Source of the DNA: Pedobacter sp. AK013
Lineage (GTDB): Bacteria > Bacteroidota > Bacteroidia > Sphingobacteriales > Sphingobacteriaceae
Length of the DNA stretch: 64,000 nucleotides
Assembly: GCF_014205835.1 (NCBI RefSeq)
Contig: NZ_JACHCQ010000002.1
Span: 186,001 to 250,000, forward strand
Reading direction: 5' to 3'
The position numbers and the translations under genes were made by a program. The notes under the pieces were generated by a model. It made no database searches and had not been told where the DNA came from. It saw nothing but the letters and a program-made list of their open reading frames with translations. Positions 1 through 10,333 of this stretch are shown one piece after another. How positions within the stretch are numbered: the stretch's first letter is position 1; every line of letters starts with the position of its first letter.

Positions 1-90
1 ATGATCGAGCGCCATAATGATCATCACTAATCCGCGGAGTATATCAATAGATAAAATCCGTTTAGATAAGGTAGCGTTATCAGCATCCAT
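1..90 (-). CDS. DUF1624/heparan-alpha-glucosaminide N-acetyltransferase-like membrane protein (5' end only)
   Basis: Only the first 30 codons are in the window; the gene runs off the left edge. The N-terminus ends in SIDILRGLVMIIMALDH, the signature at the start of the first membrane helix of the DUF1624/DUF5009 (HGSNAT-like acyltransferase) family. Members are multi-pass inner-membrane proteins thought to transfer acyl groups to sugars. They are often found near glycosidase genes in Bacteroidota, which fits the GH125 gene read in the opposite direction from position 373. The start is the ATG complementary to 88-90. Everything beyond the first helix is unseen. Confidence 0.75.
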   Translation of the reverse strand, partial: MDADNATLSKRILSIDILRGLVMIIMALDH

Positions 91-372
91 AAGCTTAGGT
101 TTGGAAATTTAAATATACCCATTCAAAAATTATTTTTACTGGTATACTTTATTACCTTTAGATTCATCAAAAATGTTATCTGGATCTATTTCAATATGAT
201 GTAGAGGAAAATCGATTTAGGAATAGTTTAATTAGCTATAATGATTTTGATGTTCGAAAAATTATCATAATATTTGTTAAGCACTAACCGAATAATATCT
301 ACCACTACTATTTATCGTAATCGATAGATTTCGCTTAGTATAAATTAAACCAAAATATCATAACACATCATA

Positions 373-1797
373 ATGAAAAGAAGAACATTTATACAAAACA
401 CAGGCTTGTTGGGGGCAGGAGTTGTCGCATCAAAATTTTCTTTTGCTGCTAATCTGGCGTCAGAATTCCCTGTGGTGCGTGTAGCTGCAGCAAAACGACA
501 CTTTCAAAGTAAAGCTGTAGATGCTGCAATTAAAACGTTCCAGGCAAACGTTAAAAATCCCGAATTAGCCTGGCTGTTCGAAAACTGTTTCCCAAATACT
601 TTAGATACTACGGTTTATCATTCGGAAAAAGATGGCAGACCAGATACGTATGTAATTACTGGAGATATTGACGCCATGTGGTTACGTGATAGTTCGGCGC
701 AGGTTTGGCCATACCTTCAATTTGTAAACGAAGATGAACCACTTAAAAAATTAATTGCCGGCGTTATTATCCATCAAACTAAGTGTGTTTTAAAAGATCC
801 TTATGCAAATGCTTTTTACGGCGATGCAGATAAGGTAGGTGAATGGAAAACCGATAAAACGAATATGCAGCCTGGTGTGCACGAGCGTAAATGGGAAATA
901 GATTCCTTATGTTACCCAATCCGTCTGGCTTACCATTACTGGAAAAAAACCGGAGATAAAACACCTTTTGACAGCAATTGGAAAAAAGGAATCGAAGCTA
1001 CTTTAAAAACCTTTAAAGAGCAACAGCGCAAAACGGATAAAGGGCCATACCATTTTCAGCGCGAAACTACCCAGCCAACCGATTCATTGCCAATGGCCGG
1101 TTACGGTTTTCCTGTAAACCCCGTTGGCCTTATCTGCTCTGCATTTCGTCCGAGTGATGATGCCACCATTTTTCCATTTCTGGTTCCCTCAAACTTTTTT
1201 GCTGTATCGAGCTTAAAGCAGGCAGCAGAAATGATTAAAGCTTTACAGCACGATCAGGCTTTGGAAAGTGCTTTATTAAACCTCGCTGATGAAGTGAGTA
1301 CTGCATTACAAAAACATGCGATCGTTAATCATCCGAAATATGGTAAAATTTACGCCTTTGAGGTTGATGGTTTTGGAAGCTCGTATCTGATGGATGATTC
1401 TAATGTGCCGAGTTTACTGGGCTTACCTTATTTGGGTGCAATGAAAATTGAAGATCCGATTTATCAGAATACCAGGAAATTTGCGCTTTCTAAAGATAAC
1501 CCATATTTCTTTAAAGGTACAGCTGCTGAAGGTATTGGAGGACCGCACGCTGGTCAGGATATGATCTGGCCAATGAGTATTACTATGCGTGCACTAACTT
1601 CAAAAGATGATGCAGAAATTAAATCCTGTATCGAAATGTTACGCAAAACACATGCAGGCAAAGGTTTTATGCACGAGTCTTTTAATAAAGATAATCCTGC
1701 AAACTTTACGAGGGCCTGGTTTGCCTGGTCTAACACTTTGTTTGGCGAGTTGCTTTGGCGGACTTACCACGAAAAACCAGCATTATTAAAAGTTTAA
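373..1797 (+). CDS. Glycoside hydrolase family 125 exo-alpha-1,6-mannosidase
   Basis: A 474-aa protein of the GH125 (formerly DUF1237) family, whose characterised bacterial members are inverting exo-alpha-1,6-mannosidases acting on mannan or N-glycan ends. Visible family blocks are GDIDAMWLRDSSAQVWPY at about residues 98-114 and GGPHAGQDMIWPMSI near residue 395, both in the (alpha/alpha)6 active-site barrel. The N-terminus, with KRRTFIQ followed by a hydrophobic glycine/alanine stretch, resembles a twin-arginine signal, so export is likely. Length is typical of the family. It is probably a single-gene unit, divergent from the DUF1624 gene. With the nearby GH92 and GH95 enzymes it suggests trimming of mannose- and fucose-bearing glycans. 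Confidence 0.93.
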   Translation: MKRRTFIQNTGLLGAGVVASKFSFAANLASEFPVVRVAAAKRHFQSKAVDAAIKTFQANVKNPELAWLFENCFPNTLDTTVYHSEKDGRPDTYVITGDIDAMWLRDSSAQVWPYLQFVNEDEPLKKLIAGVIIHQTKCVLKDPYANAFYGDADKVGEWKTDKTNMQPGVHERKWEIDSLCYPIRLAYHYWKKTGDKTPFDSNWKKGIEATLKTFKEQQRKTDKGPYHFQRETTQPTDSLPMAGYGFPVNPVGLICSAFRPSDDATIFPFLVPSNFFAVSSLKQAAEMIKALQHDQALESALLNLADEVSTALQKHAIVNHPKYGKIYAFEVDGFGSSYLMDDSNVPSLLGLPYLGAMKIEDPIYQNTRKFALSKDNPYFFKGTAAEGIGGPHAGQDMIWPMSITMRALTSKDDAEIKSCIEMLRKTHAGKGFMHESFNKDNPANFTRAWFAWSNTLFGELLWRTYHEKPALLKV

Positions 1798-1934
1798 TAT
1801 ATTTGACCGTATTGAATGGTGTTGGTTCCTGATTTTAATATTCAGTTCAATCCCCAATCAATACGGTTTTATTTTAGATTAAGGTTTCTCCTACAGTCGT
1901 AAAACATATTTCAGCCTTCATTTACCTTTTACAA

Positions 1935-2135
1935 ATGATAACAATAAGTGATAACTTGCCTACTTCTACACTTTTAGAACTGAAAGTAGGGGATGAGATT
2001 ACAAACGAGCATGATCGATTCGGTACAATAAAAGATATCGAGATCAGTGAAACGGATGAATTTTTGATGTTTCTTTTTCAGTTGGAAACCAGTTACATTA
2101 TCGTAAAGAAACTCAAACAGGTTTGTTTACTATAA
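1935..2135 (+). CDS. Small hypothetical protein, 66 aa
   Basis: A short acidic ORF with an ATG start, predicted to encode a soluble beta-rich protein. The KVGDEITNEHDRFGTIKDIE segment looks like a small SH3-like barrel. No family is recognised. It starts about 140 bp after the GH125 stop, and its 3' end overlaps the convergent NTF2-like gene by 6 bp. It has no signal peptide or membrane segment. Sensible amino-acid composition and the convergent neighbour make it plausible, but it could be a chance ORF. Confidence 0.45.
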   Translation: MITISDNLPTSTLLELKVGDEITNEHDRFGTIKDIEISETDEFLMFLFQLETSYIIVKKLKQVCLL

Positions 2136-2483
2136 AATTGGTCGGGGATCAAATATCACCTGGAACGATTTAATCTTCTCATCTTCTAAATGGTACCAGC
2201 CACAGGCAAATATGGTTTTCTGCCCCATATCAATGTCGTACCATAAGCAAACATCTTCATGATCTAAAAATACTTTTTTAACCTTGTATTTGAATTTCAT
2301 TTTCTTCATGTCTTCGATATAAACATCGGCTCCTTTTCTTTCGCCCATAACACCTTTAAACGTCATGTCGTCTTGAAGTTGCTGTCTGGCCAGATCAAAG
2401 TTTTCGGTATTTAAGGCATTGATAAAATCTAGTACAATAACGCTGGTATTGTGCTCGGTGAGTAATTTATTGGATGTGTCCAT
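2130..2483 (-). CDS. SnoaL/NTF2-like protein, 117 aa
   Basis: A 117-aa cytoplasmic protein with the pattern of a SnoaL-like/NTF2-fold domain: an N-terminal helix (VIVLDFINALNTENFDLARQ), a block on a damaging or modifying theme (FKGVMGERKGADVYIEDMKK) and C-terminal strands ending in IFDPRPIL. Members of this fold include ketosteroid isomerase-like enzymes, polyketide cyclases and many uncharacterised proteins, so no reaction can be assigned. The ATG complementary to 2481-2483 is the natural start. Its 3' end overlaps the convergent 66-aa ORF by 6 bp. Transcription probably starts in the AT-rich gap before the upstream receptor gene. Confidence 0.75.
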   Translation of the reverse strand: MDTSNKLLTEHNTSVIVLDFINALNTENFDLARQQLQDDMTFKGVMGERKGADVYIEDMKKMKFKYKVKKVFLDHEDVCLWYDIDMGQKTIFACGWYHLEDEKIKSFQVIFDPRPIL

Positions 2484-2586
2484 ACTTAAATCTATGCACT
2501 TTTAAACAAAAAATAACAGGAAATGTTTTGCAATTGGGTGATAGATTTTTTAATATCTAAGCTTATCTTTATTGCTGCTTGTTCTA

Positions 2587-5031
2587 TTAATTATTGATTA
2601 AATCGTCGTTGTTTACGCCTCTTTTTTTCGACAGGTTTTCTTTTAACTTCCCGAAATTATAAGTGAAGCCAACATAAGTTACTCTAAATGGTGAGGTGGT
2701 TGTTGATTGAATCTTAAAATTGGCATCCTCAGTAAACGACCTGTTTGTCCTCCACTTGTTAAAAAACTTATTAAAATTGATTGTTGCACTTAGTTTTTCG
2801 TTGAAGAATTTATAGCCGAAGTTGATCTGATAAAAAGGAAAAGTATTAAAGGTATTGATCAGGCTATAGGCTGGTTTATCAATACCACCATTACCACTGA
2901 TAGAAAACGATTTTATCACTTTGTAATTGAAATACATGGCAACTTGCCAGCTAAAACCCTGTTCCTGTTGGGTTGAAATAATGGTGTTTTCAATTTTATT
3001 ATAACGGAGTGTTGAGTTTATACCACCACTAATTTTTCTTAAAGAGGTAGATAGCGTGAGTATGGCACTTGCTTCTCTATTTTTTCCAACGTTGCCATAT
3101 TGTGTTGTACTTACTCCGTTAAGCTCGTTGAAAGTAGTATATTGTATAATCATATTTCCCGAATAAGATGCACTTAAGCCGAATGTGATAAAATTACCCC
3201 CTTTAAGTAAGCGGTTTTGGAATGATAGCGTATGAATAGTCTGTGCACTTAAATCGGGGTTGCCATAAGAAATATTCAAGGGATCATTATTGTTTACAAA
3301 AGGATTTAAGGTATTGATATAAGGACGCTGCAAACGTTTCGTATAGCTTAATACAACCGTATAATTTTTGCCTAATTTGGTATTTGCAGAGAAATCAGGG
3401 ATCAAGGCCGTGTAATTTTGCCTTACCTCGGTATCTGAACTAAAAAAATTGCCATTTACGCTAGTATTTTCTAAACGTATGCCTGTACGGAAGTTTAACT
3501 TTTTGAGTGTAAATGACAAAGAGCCATAGCTGCTGTAAACTTGTTGTTTATAAGCAAAGTTATCAGAGTTAAAGTAGTCAGGTTCGAACGGTAGATTTTC
3601 ATCTGTTTTGCTTAAACTTAAATAGTTGGCTTTTGCATTTCTAAAAACAAACTTCACTCCGGTTTCCAGTTTTATTGATTTGGTAAATGGTTGGATGAAA
3701 TCGGTTTGGATAGTGTATTCGCTATTTTTTGAATTGCTTTCATTCTGCCTGAACAGGTCTGACCTAGCTGTATTCATCAAACTATTGTTTAAGCCGTCAT
3801 TTTTACTGAACTGACCATTAAACCTAAAACTCAGCTCTTTATCCGGACTGCTTTTAAATTTTTTAATAAAATCGCTTCCAATACCAAAAGAAGGAAAGTT
3901 ATTCCTGATATTTTGGTCAAATAAGTCATACTGTATTGCTGTACCTGCAAAGGTAGTGGTAATATTTTGGTCGAGTCTACTTTTATTGTTTCCTCCACCA
4001 ATGTTTGCATAGGCCACTATAGTTTGTAAACTATCTATGCTGTAACTTGTTTCAAAAAGGCCGTTATTTGAAAAACGGTTGGTAATGCGCGCTCCCTCTA
4101 AAAATCTTTTCTGGTAAGCAGTTGATTGTAACGGTGTGGTTTCGCTTGTTATCTGCGACTTATTATTGTAATTTCCACTTAAGAAATAGGTTCCTGTCAT
4201 GGCAAATTTACCAGATTGGATACTGAAATTGCTACTGCTTTGGTAGTTGATATTTGAATAATAAGCACTTAAATAGCCATTGTAACCTAAAACAGCTTTT
4301 TTGGTAATAATATTGATCAAACCTCCTATACCTTCAGCATCATATTTGGCTGAGGGCGCGGTAATGACCTCAATTTTGGAAACTACAGCTCCAGGAAAGC
4401 CTCTAAGTGCATCTTTAACATTAAGTGCAAACATGGCTGTTTCACGTCCGTTGAGTAATACTTTATAATTAGACTGGCCATTCAATTGTATATTCCCTTC
4501 GCCATCTATGCTCAACATTGGTATCTTTCTGAAAATATCAGTTAAGTTTTCACTTTTAGCAGATGGATCTTGATCTACATTATAAACAAGTTTATCTTTA
4601 TCTTGAGTAATTAAAGCTTTTTGACCTGTAATATTGATTTGTTCAAGCTGGTTAATGGAAGGTTTCATCAGAAATAACTTTATATCTGCAGGCATACCAT
4701 GATAAAATTTAAAGTTGTTCGTTAGTGAAGTATAACCAAAAAAAGTAATCGAAAGTATATAGATACCTGTGTCTGCATTGATGGTAAACCGCCCGTTATC
4801 ATCTGAATAAGAATTAAATACGATAGATTTAGCTACATCATTTTTAATCAAATTAACGGTAGCATAGGGGATGGGCTTCTGAGTAGTCATATCTTTTACC
4901 ACACCACTAAATTTCACCTTCACTTGTGCCTTTACACTTAAAAAAGGTAATACAAATGGCATCACAAAAAGTACGAATAGTTTCGTATATTGATTGACAA
5001 AAAAGACATAACAGTTAATTCCAGATTTCAT
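2587..5031 (-). CDS. TonB-dependent receptor, carboxypeptidase-regulatory plus OMP_b-brl_3 type
   Basis: An 814-aa outer-membrane protein. A signal peptide ends near VKAQ at about residue 36. It is followed by a carboxypeptidase regulatory-like beta-sandwich (FSGVVKDMTTQKPIPYATV, about 40-125), a plug domain with IDGEGNIQLNGQSNYKVLLNG and the KYDAEGIGGLINIITKK block (about 230-245), and a long barrel of the OMP_b-brl_3 type. It differs from SusC receptors in lacking the long SusC barrel and a SusD partner. The substrate is unknown; related proteins may transport peptides, metals or glycans. It is probably monocistronic, with about 100 bp to the SnoaL gene downstream. Confidence 0.88.
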   Translation of the reverse strand: MKSGINCYVFFVNQYTKLFVLFVMPFVLPFLSVKAQVKVKFSGVVKDMTTQKPIPYATVNLIKNDVAKSIVFNSYSDDNGRFTINADTGIYILSITFFGYTSLTNNFKFYHGMPADIKLFLMKPSINQLEQINITGQKALITQDKDKLVYNVDQDPSAKSENLTDIFRKIPMLSIDGEGNIQLNGQSNYKVLLNGRETAMFALNVKDALRGFPGAVVSKIEVITAPSAKYDAEGIGGLINIITKKAVLGYNGYLSAYYSNINYQSSSNFSIQSGKFAMTGTYFLSGNYNNKSQITSETTPLQSTAYQKRFLEGARITNRFSNNGLFETSYSIDSLQTIVAYANIGGGNNKSRLDQNITTTFAGTAIQYDLFDQNIRNNFPSFGIGSDFIKKFKSSPDKELSFRFNGQFSKNDGLNNSLMNTARSDLFRQNESNSKNSEYTIQTDFIQPFTKSIKLETGVKFVFRNAKANYLSLSKTDENLPFEPDYFNSDNFAYKQQVYSSYGSLSFTLKKLNFRTGIRLENTSVNGNFFSSDTEVRQNYTALIPDFSANTKLGKNYTVVLSYTKRLQRPYINTLNPFVNNNDPLNISYGNPDLSAQTIHTLSFQNRLLKGGNFITFGLSASYSGNMIIQYTTFNELNGVSTTQYGNVGKNREASAILTLSTSLRKISGGINSTLRYNKIENTIISTQQEQGFSWQVAMYFNYKVIKSFSISGNGGIDKPAYSLINTFNTFPFYQINFGYKFFNEKLSATINFNKFFNKWRTNRSFTEDANFKIQSTTTSPFRVTYVGFTYNFGKLKENLSKKRGVNNDDLINN

Positions 5032-5230
5032 TTATTACTTGAATTTTATTGGTTTTTTAAATAGACGCCTTATAAATAAAATGGTTGCATCTAATTTGAA
5101 AATGAAATATTTTTAGATCAATTCAAAGACAGTCAAATTTAAACCAGGTCGTTAATATTAGCAATGACTATAAACAGCTATTTTTAGCTTGGAGTTAAAT
5201 AGTTAAAAAACTGTTTCACTGCATTTTTGC

Positions 5231-7510
5231 TTATTTATTCAATCCTTCAAAATGATATATTTTCCCTATTTCTGTCTTAAAACTGTATTTAAAATCATTT
5301 TCCGCTTTGTCATTTGTAACTCCATTTAAGTTTGCTTTTAGTGCATTTGGACTTCTTATAATGCAGTTTTCGCCAGATAATGATTTAATAGAGAGCTTTA
5401 GAATTTTACCATCTTTCCACTGCAGATCGGTAATTTCGAAATTACCCCTGGCCCTTAAACCCTGGATACTTCCGGTTGACCATTGGTTGGGCAGGGCTGG
5501 TAAAAATTGCAACTCACCAGCCTGGCTTTGTAAAAGCATTTCTGACACACCTGCGGTATAACCAAAATTACCGTCAATTTGAAAGGGTGGGTGTGCGCAG
5601 AATAAATTGGTATAAATTCCACCTCCTTTGTTATAATCGGTACCTGAGCCACCAACAGGAGTGATAAAATTCTGTAATATTTTATAAGCATGATTGCCAT
5701 CCTGCAACCTCGCCCAAAAATTAATTTTCCAAGCCATAGACCACCCTGTTGATTCATCGCCACGGGCAGTTAAAGTTACTCTTGCGGCTTTGGCAAGTTC
5801 TGGTGTTTTAATGGTACTGATCTCTCTTCCGGGATGCAAACCAAAAAGATGTGAAATATGCCTGTGTTGGTCGGTGGGATCATCGCGATCGGTTTCCCAT
5901 TCCTGCAGCTGGCCCCATTTTCCGATTTTAGGTTTTAATAAGTGCGCTTTAAGATCTGCAATATGTTTTTTATAATCAGCATCAATCCCTAAAACTTCAG
6001 CAGCTTCAATATAGTTGGTAAACAGATCAAACACAATTTGTTGATCGTGTGATACCCCATCTTCGGTTGGTCCGTGTTCTGGCGACCAGCCCAAGGGCGA
6101 TACCAATGTCCCGTCTGGCCTTCTTTTTAAATGATCATCCCAAAATTCACAGATTTCTTTGATAATCGGGTAAGCAAAATTCTTCAGATAATTTTTGTCT
6201 TTTGTAAAGGCATAATGCTCCCAAAGCGCTTGTGCATACCAGGCACTTCCAGGCGTATTCCATAAAAAACTCATGCCACCAAAAATATTGTTTTCTGTTT
6301 TTACCGTCCAGCCTCTTGTATTGGGATACTGCTTACGGGTGGCTATTGCACTAACCTCTCTCATGCTATTAATGTAATCCAGGTAAGGGATCTGACATTC
6401 TGAAAGATTGGTCGGCTCAGCCAGCCAATAATTCATCTGGATATTGATGTTAGAGTGGTAATCGCTGCTCCAGGGCGGGGTATTGCTTTCATTCCAAAGA
6501 CCTTGCAAATTGGCAGGCAAACCACCTGCCCTCGATGAGCTGATTAACAGGTACCGGCCATATTGAAAAATTAAAGCTTCAAGTGCCGGATCGGCCAGTT
6601 TTTTATAATTGATCAGCCTTTGATGGGTAGGTAGATTCTGATTGTTCGCATTGCTGGGGCCCAGGTTTAAGCTTAAGCGGCTAAACAGCTGGCTATAATC
6701 GCTAATGTGTGCATTTAACAGTTTATTGTAACTTTTGGCTTTAATTGCATTTAAAACGCGTTCAATTTTAGGCGCAGGTTCTTCGCCTTTCCAGTTTTGC
6801 TCACGTTTATTAACGTAATTGGTAGCTGCAGTAAAAATAAGGGTAAACGCATCTGCATTTGTTATTTTTAATTTTTCCTTGTCACCATTTTTGATTGCCT
6901 CGAGCTTCCCATTTTCTACTTTAAGTATAGCGGTTGCCTGATATGTCATGCCGTTTGGTAGTTTACCAGTAAGCTGAATAGTATTTCCGCTCACTGTTAT
7001 TGTACCCTGATGTGCATCTTTTAAACTAATGCTGGCTGAATAAGCTTTTTTCTGGTTAGCGGTAAAACGCAGCACCATCACTTTATCCGGAAAGCTACAA
7101 AAATACTCACGTTTAAACTGCGTGCCGTTTTGTGTGTAATTAATGGTATGTACTGCATTGGTAATATCCAGCTTGCGGCTGTAGTTAGTAAATGCTTGAT
7201 CTTTATTATTGAAATCGATAAAGAGATCGCCAAAAGCTTGATACATGCCACGGTCATTTTCATCGCCCGTCCACAAAGTATTATCGTTAAACTGAATGTG
7301 TTCCTGATCAACACCGCCAAAAATCATCCCGCCAATGCGGCCATTACCAATAGGATATGCCTCTGTCATCCATTTTGTTGCAGGTTTATTATCCCACATG
7401 GTGAAAGCATGATTTTCTTTATTTTGAGCCAAAAGGTAGTTTGCTGAGCTGAGGAAGAGTAAACACGATAATACGGTGCAAACAATATTTTGCCTGTAAT
7501 TTGGAAGCAT
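5231..7510 (-). CDS. Glycoside hydrolase family 95 alpha-L-fucosidase
   Basis: About 759 aa, of GH95 length. GH95 enzymes are inverting alpha-1,2-L-fucosidases, with some acting on L-galactose. Visible landmarks are the N-terminal GH95 domain ([34 protein letters not shown]), the catalytic-region block [39 protein letters not shown] and the C-terminal [17 protein letters not shown]. The reading frame is open to 7612, but a good signal peptide ([20 protein letters not shown], cleaved after LLAQ) begins at 7510; 7519 is an alternative. The product is therefore exported, probably periplasmic. It is divergent from the GH92 gene. Released L-fucose could feed the catabolic operon at 22.4-26.6 kb. 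Confidence 0.93.
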   Translation of the reverse strand: MLPNYRQNIVCTVLSCLLFLSSANYLLAQNKENHAFTMWDNKPATKWMTEAYPIGNGRIGGMIFGGVDQEHIQFNDNTLWTGDENDRGMYQAFGDLFIDFNNKDQAFTNYSRKLDITNAVHTINYTQNGTQFKREYFCSFPDKVMVLRFTANQKKAYSASISLKDAHQGTITVSGNTIQLTGKLPNGMTYQATAILKVENGKLEAIKNGDKEKLKITNADAFTLIFTAATNYVNKREQNWKGEEPAPKIERVLNAIKAKSYNKLLNAHISDYSQLFSRLSLNLGPSNANNQNLPTHQRLINYKKLADPALEALIFQYGRYLLISSSRAGGLPANLQGLWNESNTPPWSSDYHSNINIQMNYWLAEPTNLSECQIPYLDYINSMREVSAIATRKQYPNTRGWTVKTENNIFGGMSFLWNTPGSAWYAQALWEHYAFTKDKNYLKNFAYPIIKEICEFWDDHLKRRPDGTLVSPLGWSPEHGPTEDGVSHDQQIVFDLFTNYIEAAEVLGIDADYKKHIADLKAHLLKPKIGKWGQLQEWETDRDDPTDQHRHISHLFGLHPGREISTIKTPELAKAARVTLTARGDESTGWSMAWKINFWARLQDGNHAYKILQNFITPVGGSGTDYNKGGGIYTNLFCAHPPFQIDGNFGYTAGVSEMLLQSQAGELQFLPALPNQWSTGSIQGLRARGNFEITDLQWKDGKILKLSIKSLSGENCIIRSPNALKANLNGVTNDKAENDFKYSFKTEIGKIYHFEGLNK

Positions 7511-7733
7511 GTTGGTCATTTGATTAGTGTGTAGCCAAATATATAGATAATCAAACGATTGTGCTGCCAGCCAAGTAGATAAATACATATCGATTATTGG
7601 TATACTATTCAATTATTTAAGCATCAGATAATTTGCAACAGCGAATTTTAGTTGGTAACTATTATGATATTTTGGATTGGATTTTAATAGATTTTCTATA
7701 TTTGATACAACATACTAAAACGTTTTATGTAAA

Positions 7734-9887
7734 ATGAAATCGCTAACCAAATTTCTAACCTTAATCTTGTTTTTGAACCTTATGGGGCTATATACTGCTC
7801 AAAGTCAATCCAAAACATCTTTTACCAAATACGTAAATACCTTTATCGGTACTGCTCCTTTAACTGATCCTAAAATTTTAGGATACGAATTACCACAGGG
7901 TTGGCGATCTTGGGCAGGCCTAACTTTTCCGGGCAGCTCATTACCTAACGCTATGGTACAATTAAGTCCGATTACTGAATTTGGATCTGGTGCCGGCTAC
8001 GAATACGAAGACGATACCATTTATGGTTTTGCGCACACCAATAAAGGGCATTGGAACCTGTGTAATATACCTATTTTACCGTTATCAAACCCAAATGGTA
8101 AATTTGGATCAAAGTTTTCGCATAAGAATGAAAGTGCAGCACCTGGATTTTATCAGGTTTATCTGGACGATTATCAGGTAAATGTTAGGCTTACTTCGAC
8201 CTTAAGATGTGGTTTTCACGAATATACATACAAAAACAGTACCGACAGGCAAATCCTATTTAGCATGGGAAAAGCCAATAGTGGTGTTAACACCTGGAAT
8301 ATCGAACAAGTTGGCACTTCGGCCATACAAGGTTTTCAAGGAGGAGAGAATATTTACTTCTATGCAACAGTAAATGGCAAGATCGAAAAACTTGATCAGA
8401 TTGATGTAGGTAAACGCTCTGGTTATGCCATTGTTCACCTCGCCGATGGAAGTAATGGACCTGTAGAACTTAAAATCGGTTTATCTTTTGTAAGTGTAGC
8501 CAATGCTAAAGAAAATCTGGCAAAAGAGATCGGCAATAAAACTTTTACGCAGATCCGGCATGAGGCTACTGAAAAATGGGAAGCGCTTTTGTCAAACATT
8601 CAGGTTAAGGGGGGAACTGAGAAACAAAAACAGATGCTGTATTCTTGCTTGTATAGATCTTTTTTGTGGCCAGCGCTAAGGAGTGATGTCAATGGCGAAT
8701 TTAAAGATGCAAAGCACAATGTGGTAAAAGGAAATTTCAATTATTATACTGAACCCTCACTCTGGGACACCTATCGCAATAAAGACGTACTATTAGGGCT
8801 GATTACGCCTAAAGTAACCTTAGATGTAATTAAATCAATGAAAGATGTTGGCGATAAAACGGGTTTTATTCCCACGTTTTTTCATGGCGACCATGGCGCA
8901 TCTTCAATTGCAGGGGCTTATTTGAGGGGAATAGATGATTTCGATATCAAAGGTACTTACCAGATTCTGTTACGTAATGCCAATGTGGATGGTGGCGCCC
9001 GTCCATTTGTAAAAGAATATATCGAAAAGGGATATATTTCAGATCCCGATGTTAAAAATCCACATGTAGAAACCAAAGCCAAGGCAGGTGTTTCTAAAAC
9101 GCTGGAGTATGCCTATGATGATTATTCGCTGGCCCAAATTGCTAAAAAACTAGGCGATAGCAGTAATTATCACATCTTGATGGCGAGATCAAAAAATTAT
9201 AAAAACATGTTTGATCTGGGCACTCGGTTTATGAGGGGCAGGTTAGAAAATGGCGAATGGATTAAACCTTTTAATCCGCAATATCCTTACTACGAATACA
9301 TGTACAGAGAAGCCAATGCGTGGCAGGTATCGTTTTATGCTCCTCATGATATGAAAGGTTTAATCGAACTATACGGTGGCGCAAAAGGGTTCGAATCCAA
9401 GCTAGATTCTTTGTTTACTTTACCCTGGAATCCGAAATATATTGCCAGGAATGTAGAAACCATGATTGGTCAATACTGCCAAGGTAACCAACCAGATCAC
9501 GAAGCTCCTTTTGCTTATACTTTTATCGGGAAACCAGAAAAATCGCAAAAAATAATCGATAAGATTTTAAACGAATTATACGGAATAGGACACGATGGCT
9601 TGGCACTTTCGGGAATGGATGATGCCGGCGAGATGTCTGCCTGGTATGTGTTCAGTTCTTTAGGGCTATATCCGTTCTCTGCAACTGATCCATCTTATAT
9701 TGTCACAGCACCGCTGTTTGATGAAGTGAAGTGGAAAACAAGTACCGGAAAAGTATTAACGATAACTAGACCTGGGAAGGGAAGGGCTATCACCAATATT
9801 AAAGTTAATGGGAAAGCAAATAACGGATATTTCATCTCCCACGATCTGTTTAAAAATGGGGGCAAGGTAGAAATTGGCACTAAATAG
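7734..9887 (+). CDS. Glycoside hydrolase family 92 alpha-mannosidase
   Basis: A 717-aa exported protein (signal peptide cleaved near QSQS) of the GH92 family: Ca2+-dependent, inverting exo-alpha-mannosidases that trim alpha-1,2/1,3/1,4-linked mannose from N-glycans and mannans. Signature blocks are YGFAHTNKGHWNLCNIPILP (about 100-119), EPSLWDTYRNKDVLLGLITP and the strongly conserved GMDDAGEMSAWYVFSSLGLY near residue 625. Length is typical. It is divergent from the GH95 fucosidase with a 120-220 bp intergenic region, and is likely a single-gene unit because a hairpin follows. With GH125 it supports breakdown of mannose-rich glycans. Confidence 0.95.
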   Translation: MKSLTKFLTLILFLNLMGLYTAQSQSKTSFTKYVNTFIGTAPLTDPKILGYELPQGWRSWAGLTFPGSSLPNAMVQLSPITEFGSGAGYEYEDDTIYGFAHTNKGHWNLCNIPILPLSNPNGKFGSKFSHKNESAAPGFYQVYLDDYQVNVRLTSTLRCGFHEYTYKNSTDRQILFSMGKANSGVNTWNIEQVGTSAIQGFQGGENIYFYATVNGKIEKLDQIDVGKRSGYAIVHLADGSNGPVELKIGLSFVSVANAKENLAKEIGNKTFTQIRHEATEKWEALLSNIQVKGGTEKQKQMLYSCLYRSFLWPALRSDVNGEFKDAKHNVVKGNFNYYTEPSLWDTYRNKDVLLGLITPKVTLDVIKSMKDVGDKTGFIPTFFHGDHGASSIAGAYLRGIDDFDIKGTYQILLRNANVDGGARPFVKEYIEKGYISDPDVKNPHVETKAKAGVSKTLEYAYDDYSLAQIAKKLGDSSNYHILMARSKNYKNMFDLGTRFMRGRLENGEWIKPFNPQYPYYEYMYREANAWQVSFYAPHDMKGLIELYGGAKGFESKLDSLFTLPWNPKYIARNVETMIGQYCQGNQPDHEAPFAYTFIGKPEKSQKIIDKILNELYGIGHDGLALSGMDDAGEMSAWYVFSSLGLYPFSATDPSYIVTAPLFDEVKWKTSTGKVLTITRPGKGRAITNIKVNGKANNGYFISHDLFKNGGKVEIGTK

Positions 9888-9957
9888 GATTAACAATGAC
9901 CAAATATTGATCCTGCAATGATAAAATAGTGAGCTTGGTTATCTCTTATTCATTAAA

Positions 9958-9991
9958 AAACCTGAATATATCTTAATGAATATTCAGGTTT
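9958..9991. terminator. Hairpin downstream of GH92
   Basis: Perfect 12-bp inverted repeat (AAACCTGAATAT and its complement) with a 10-nt loop, 70 bp after the GH92 stop. The right arm ends in TTT but lacks a long T run, and the left arm is preceded by an A run, so it may act weakly on either strand. Confidence 0.5.
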
Positions 9992-10092
9992 CAACATAGG
10001 TGATTGAGCGGCAATTAACTTTACAAAGGCAATTTTTATCGTTTAATAAGCGCCTATTTAAATTTTACTCAATAATACCTTTTCTATCATAC

Positions 10093-10135
10093 CGAGCCTG
10101 TTGAAGTGCTTTATAGGCGTCTTCGACAGGCTCAG
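10093..10135. repeat. REP-like inverted repeat (CTTCGACAGGCTCAG type)
   Basis: GAGCCTGTTGAAG at 10094-10106 pairs with CTTCGACAGGCTC at 10121-10133 with one G-T mismatch and a 14-nt loop. The motif resembles short dispersed intergenic palindromes of many bacterial genomes. It lies in the 446-bp gene-free stretch 9888-10333, where no ORF worth calling was seen. Copy number cannot be judged from this window. Confidence 0.5.
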
Positions 10136-10333
10136 CTTCACACACTGATTATTTTTTATTAAACTTTAAGCAGGTACTTACTTGTTTTCATACTTACTAT
10201 TTCGCCATTAGCTAATCGGCCAATTCTAGAAATGTTTATACATTGGTTGGACTTCAAGTATTTAAACATTTTAAGTAGCTATTTTATTAAAACACCTTAA
10301 ATGTTGCGATTGTATTTATAATCGGCGTATGAA

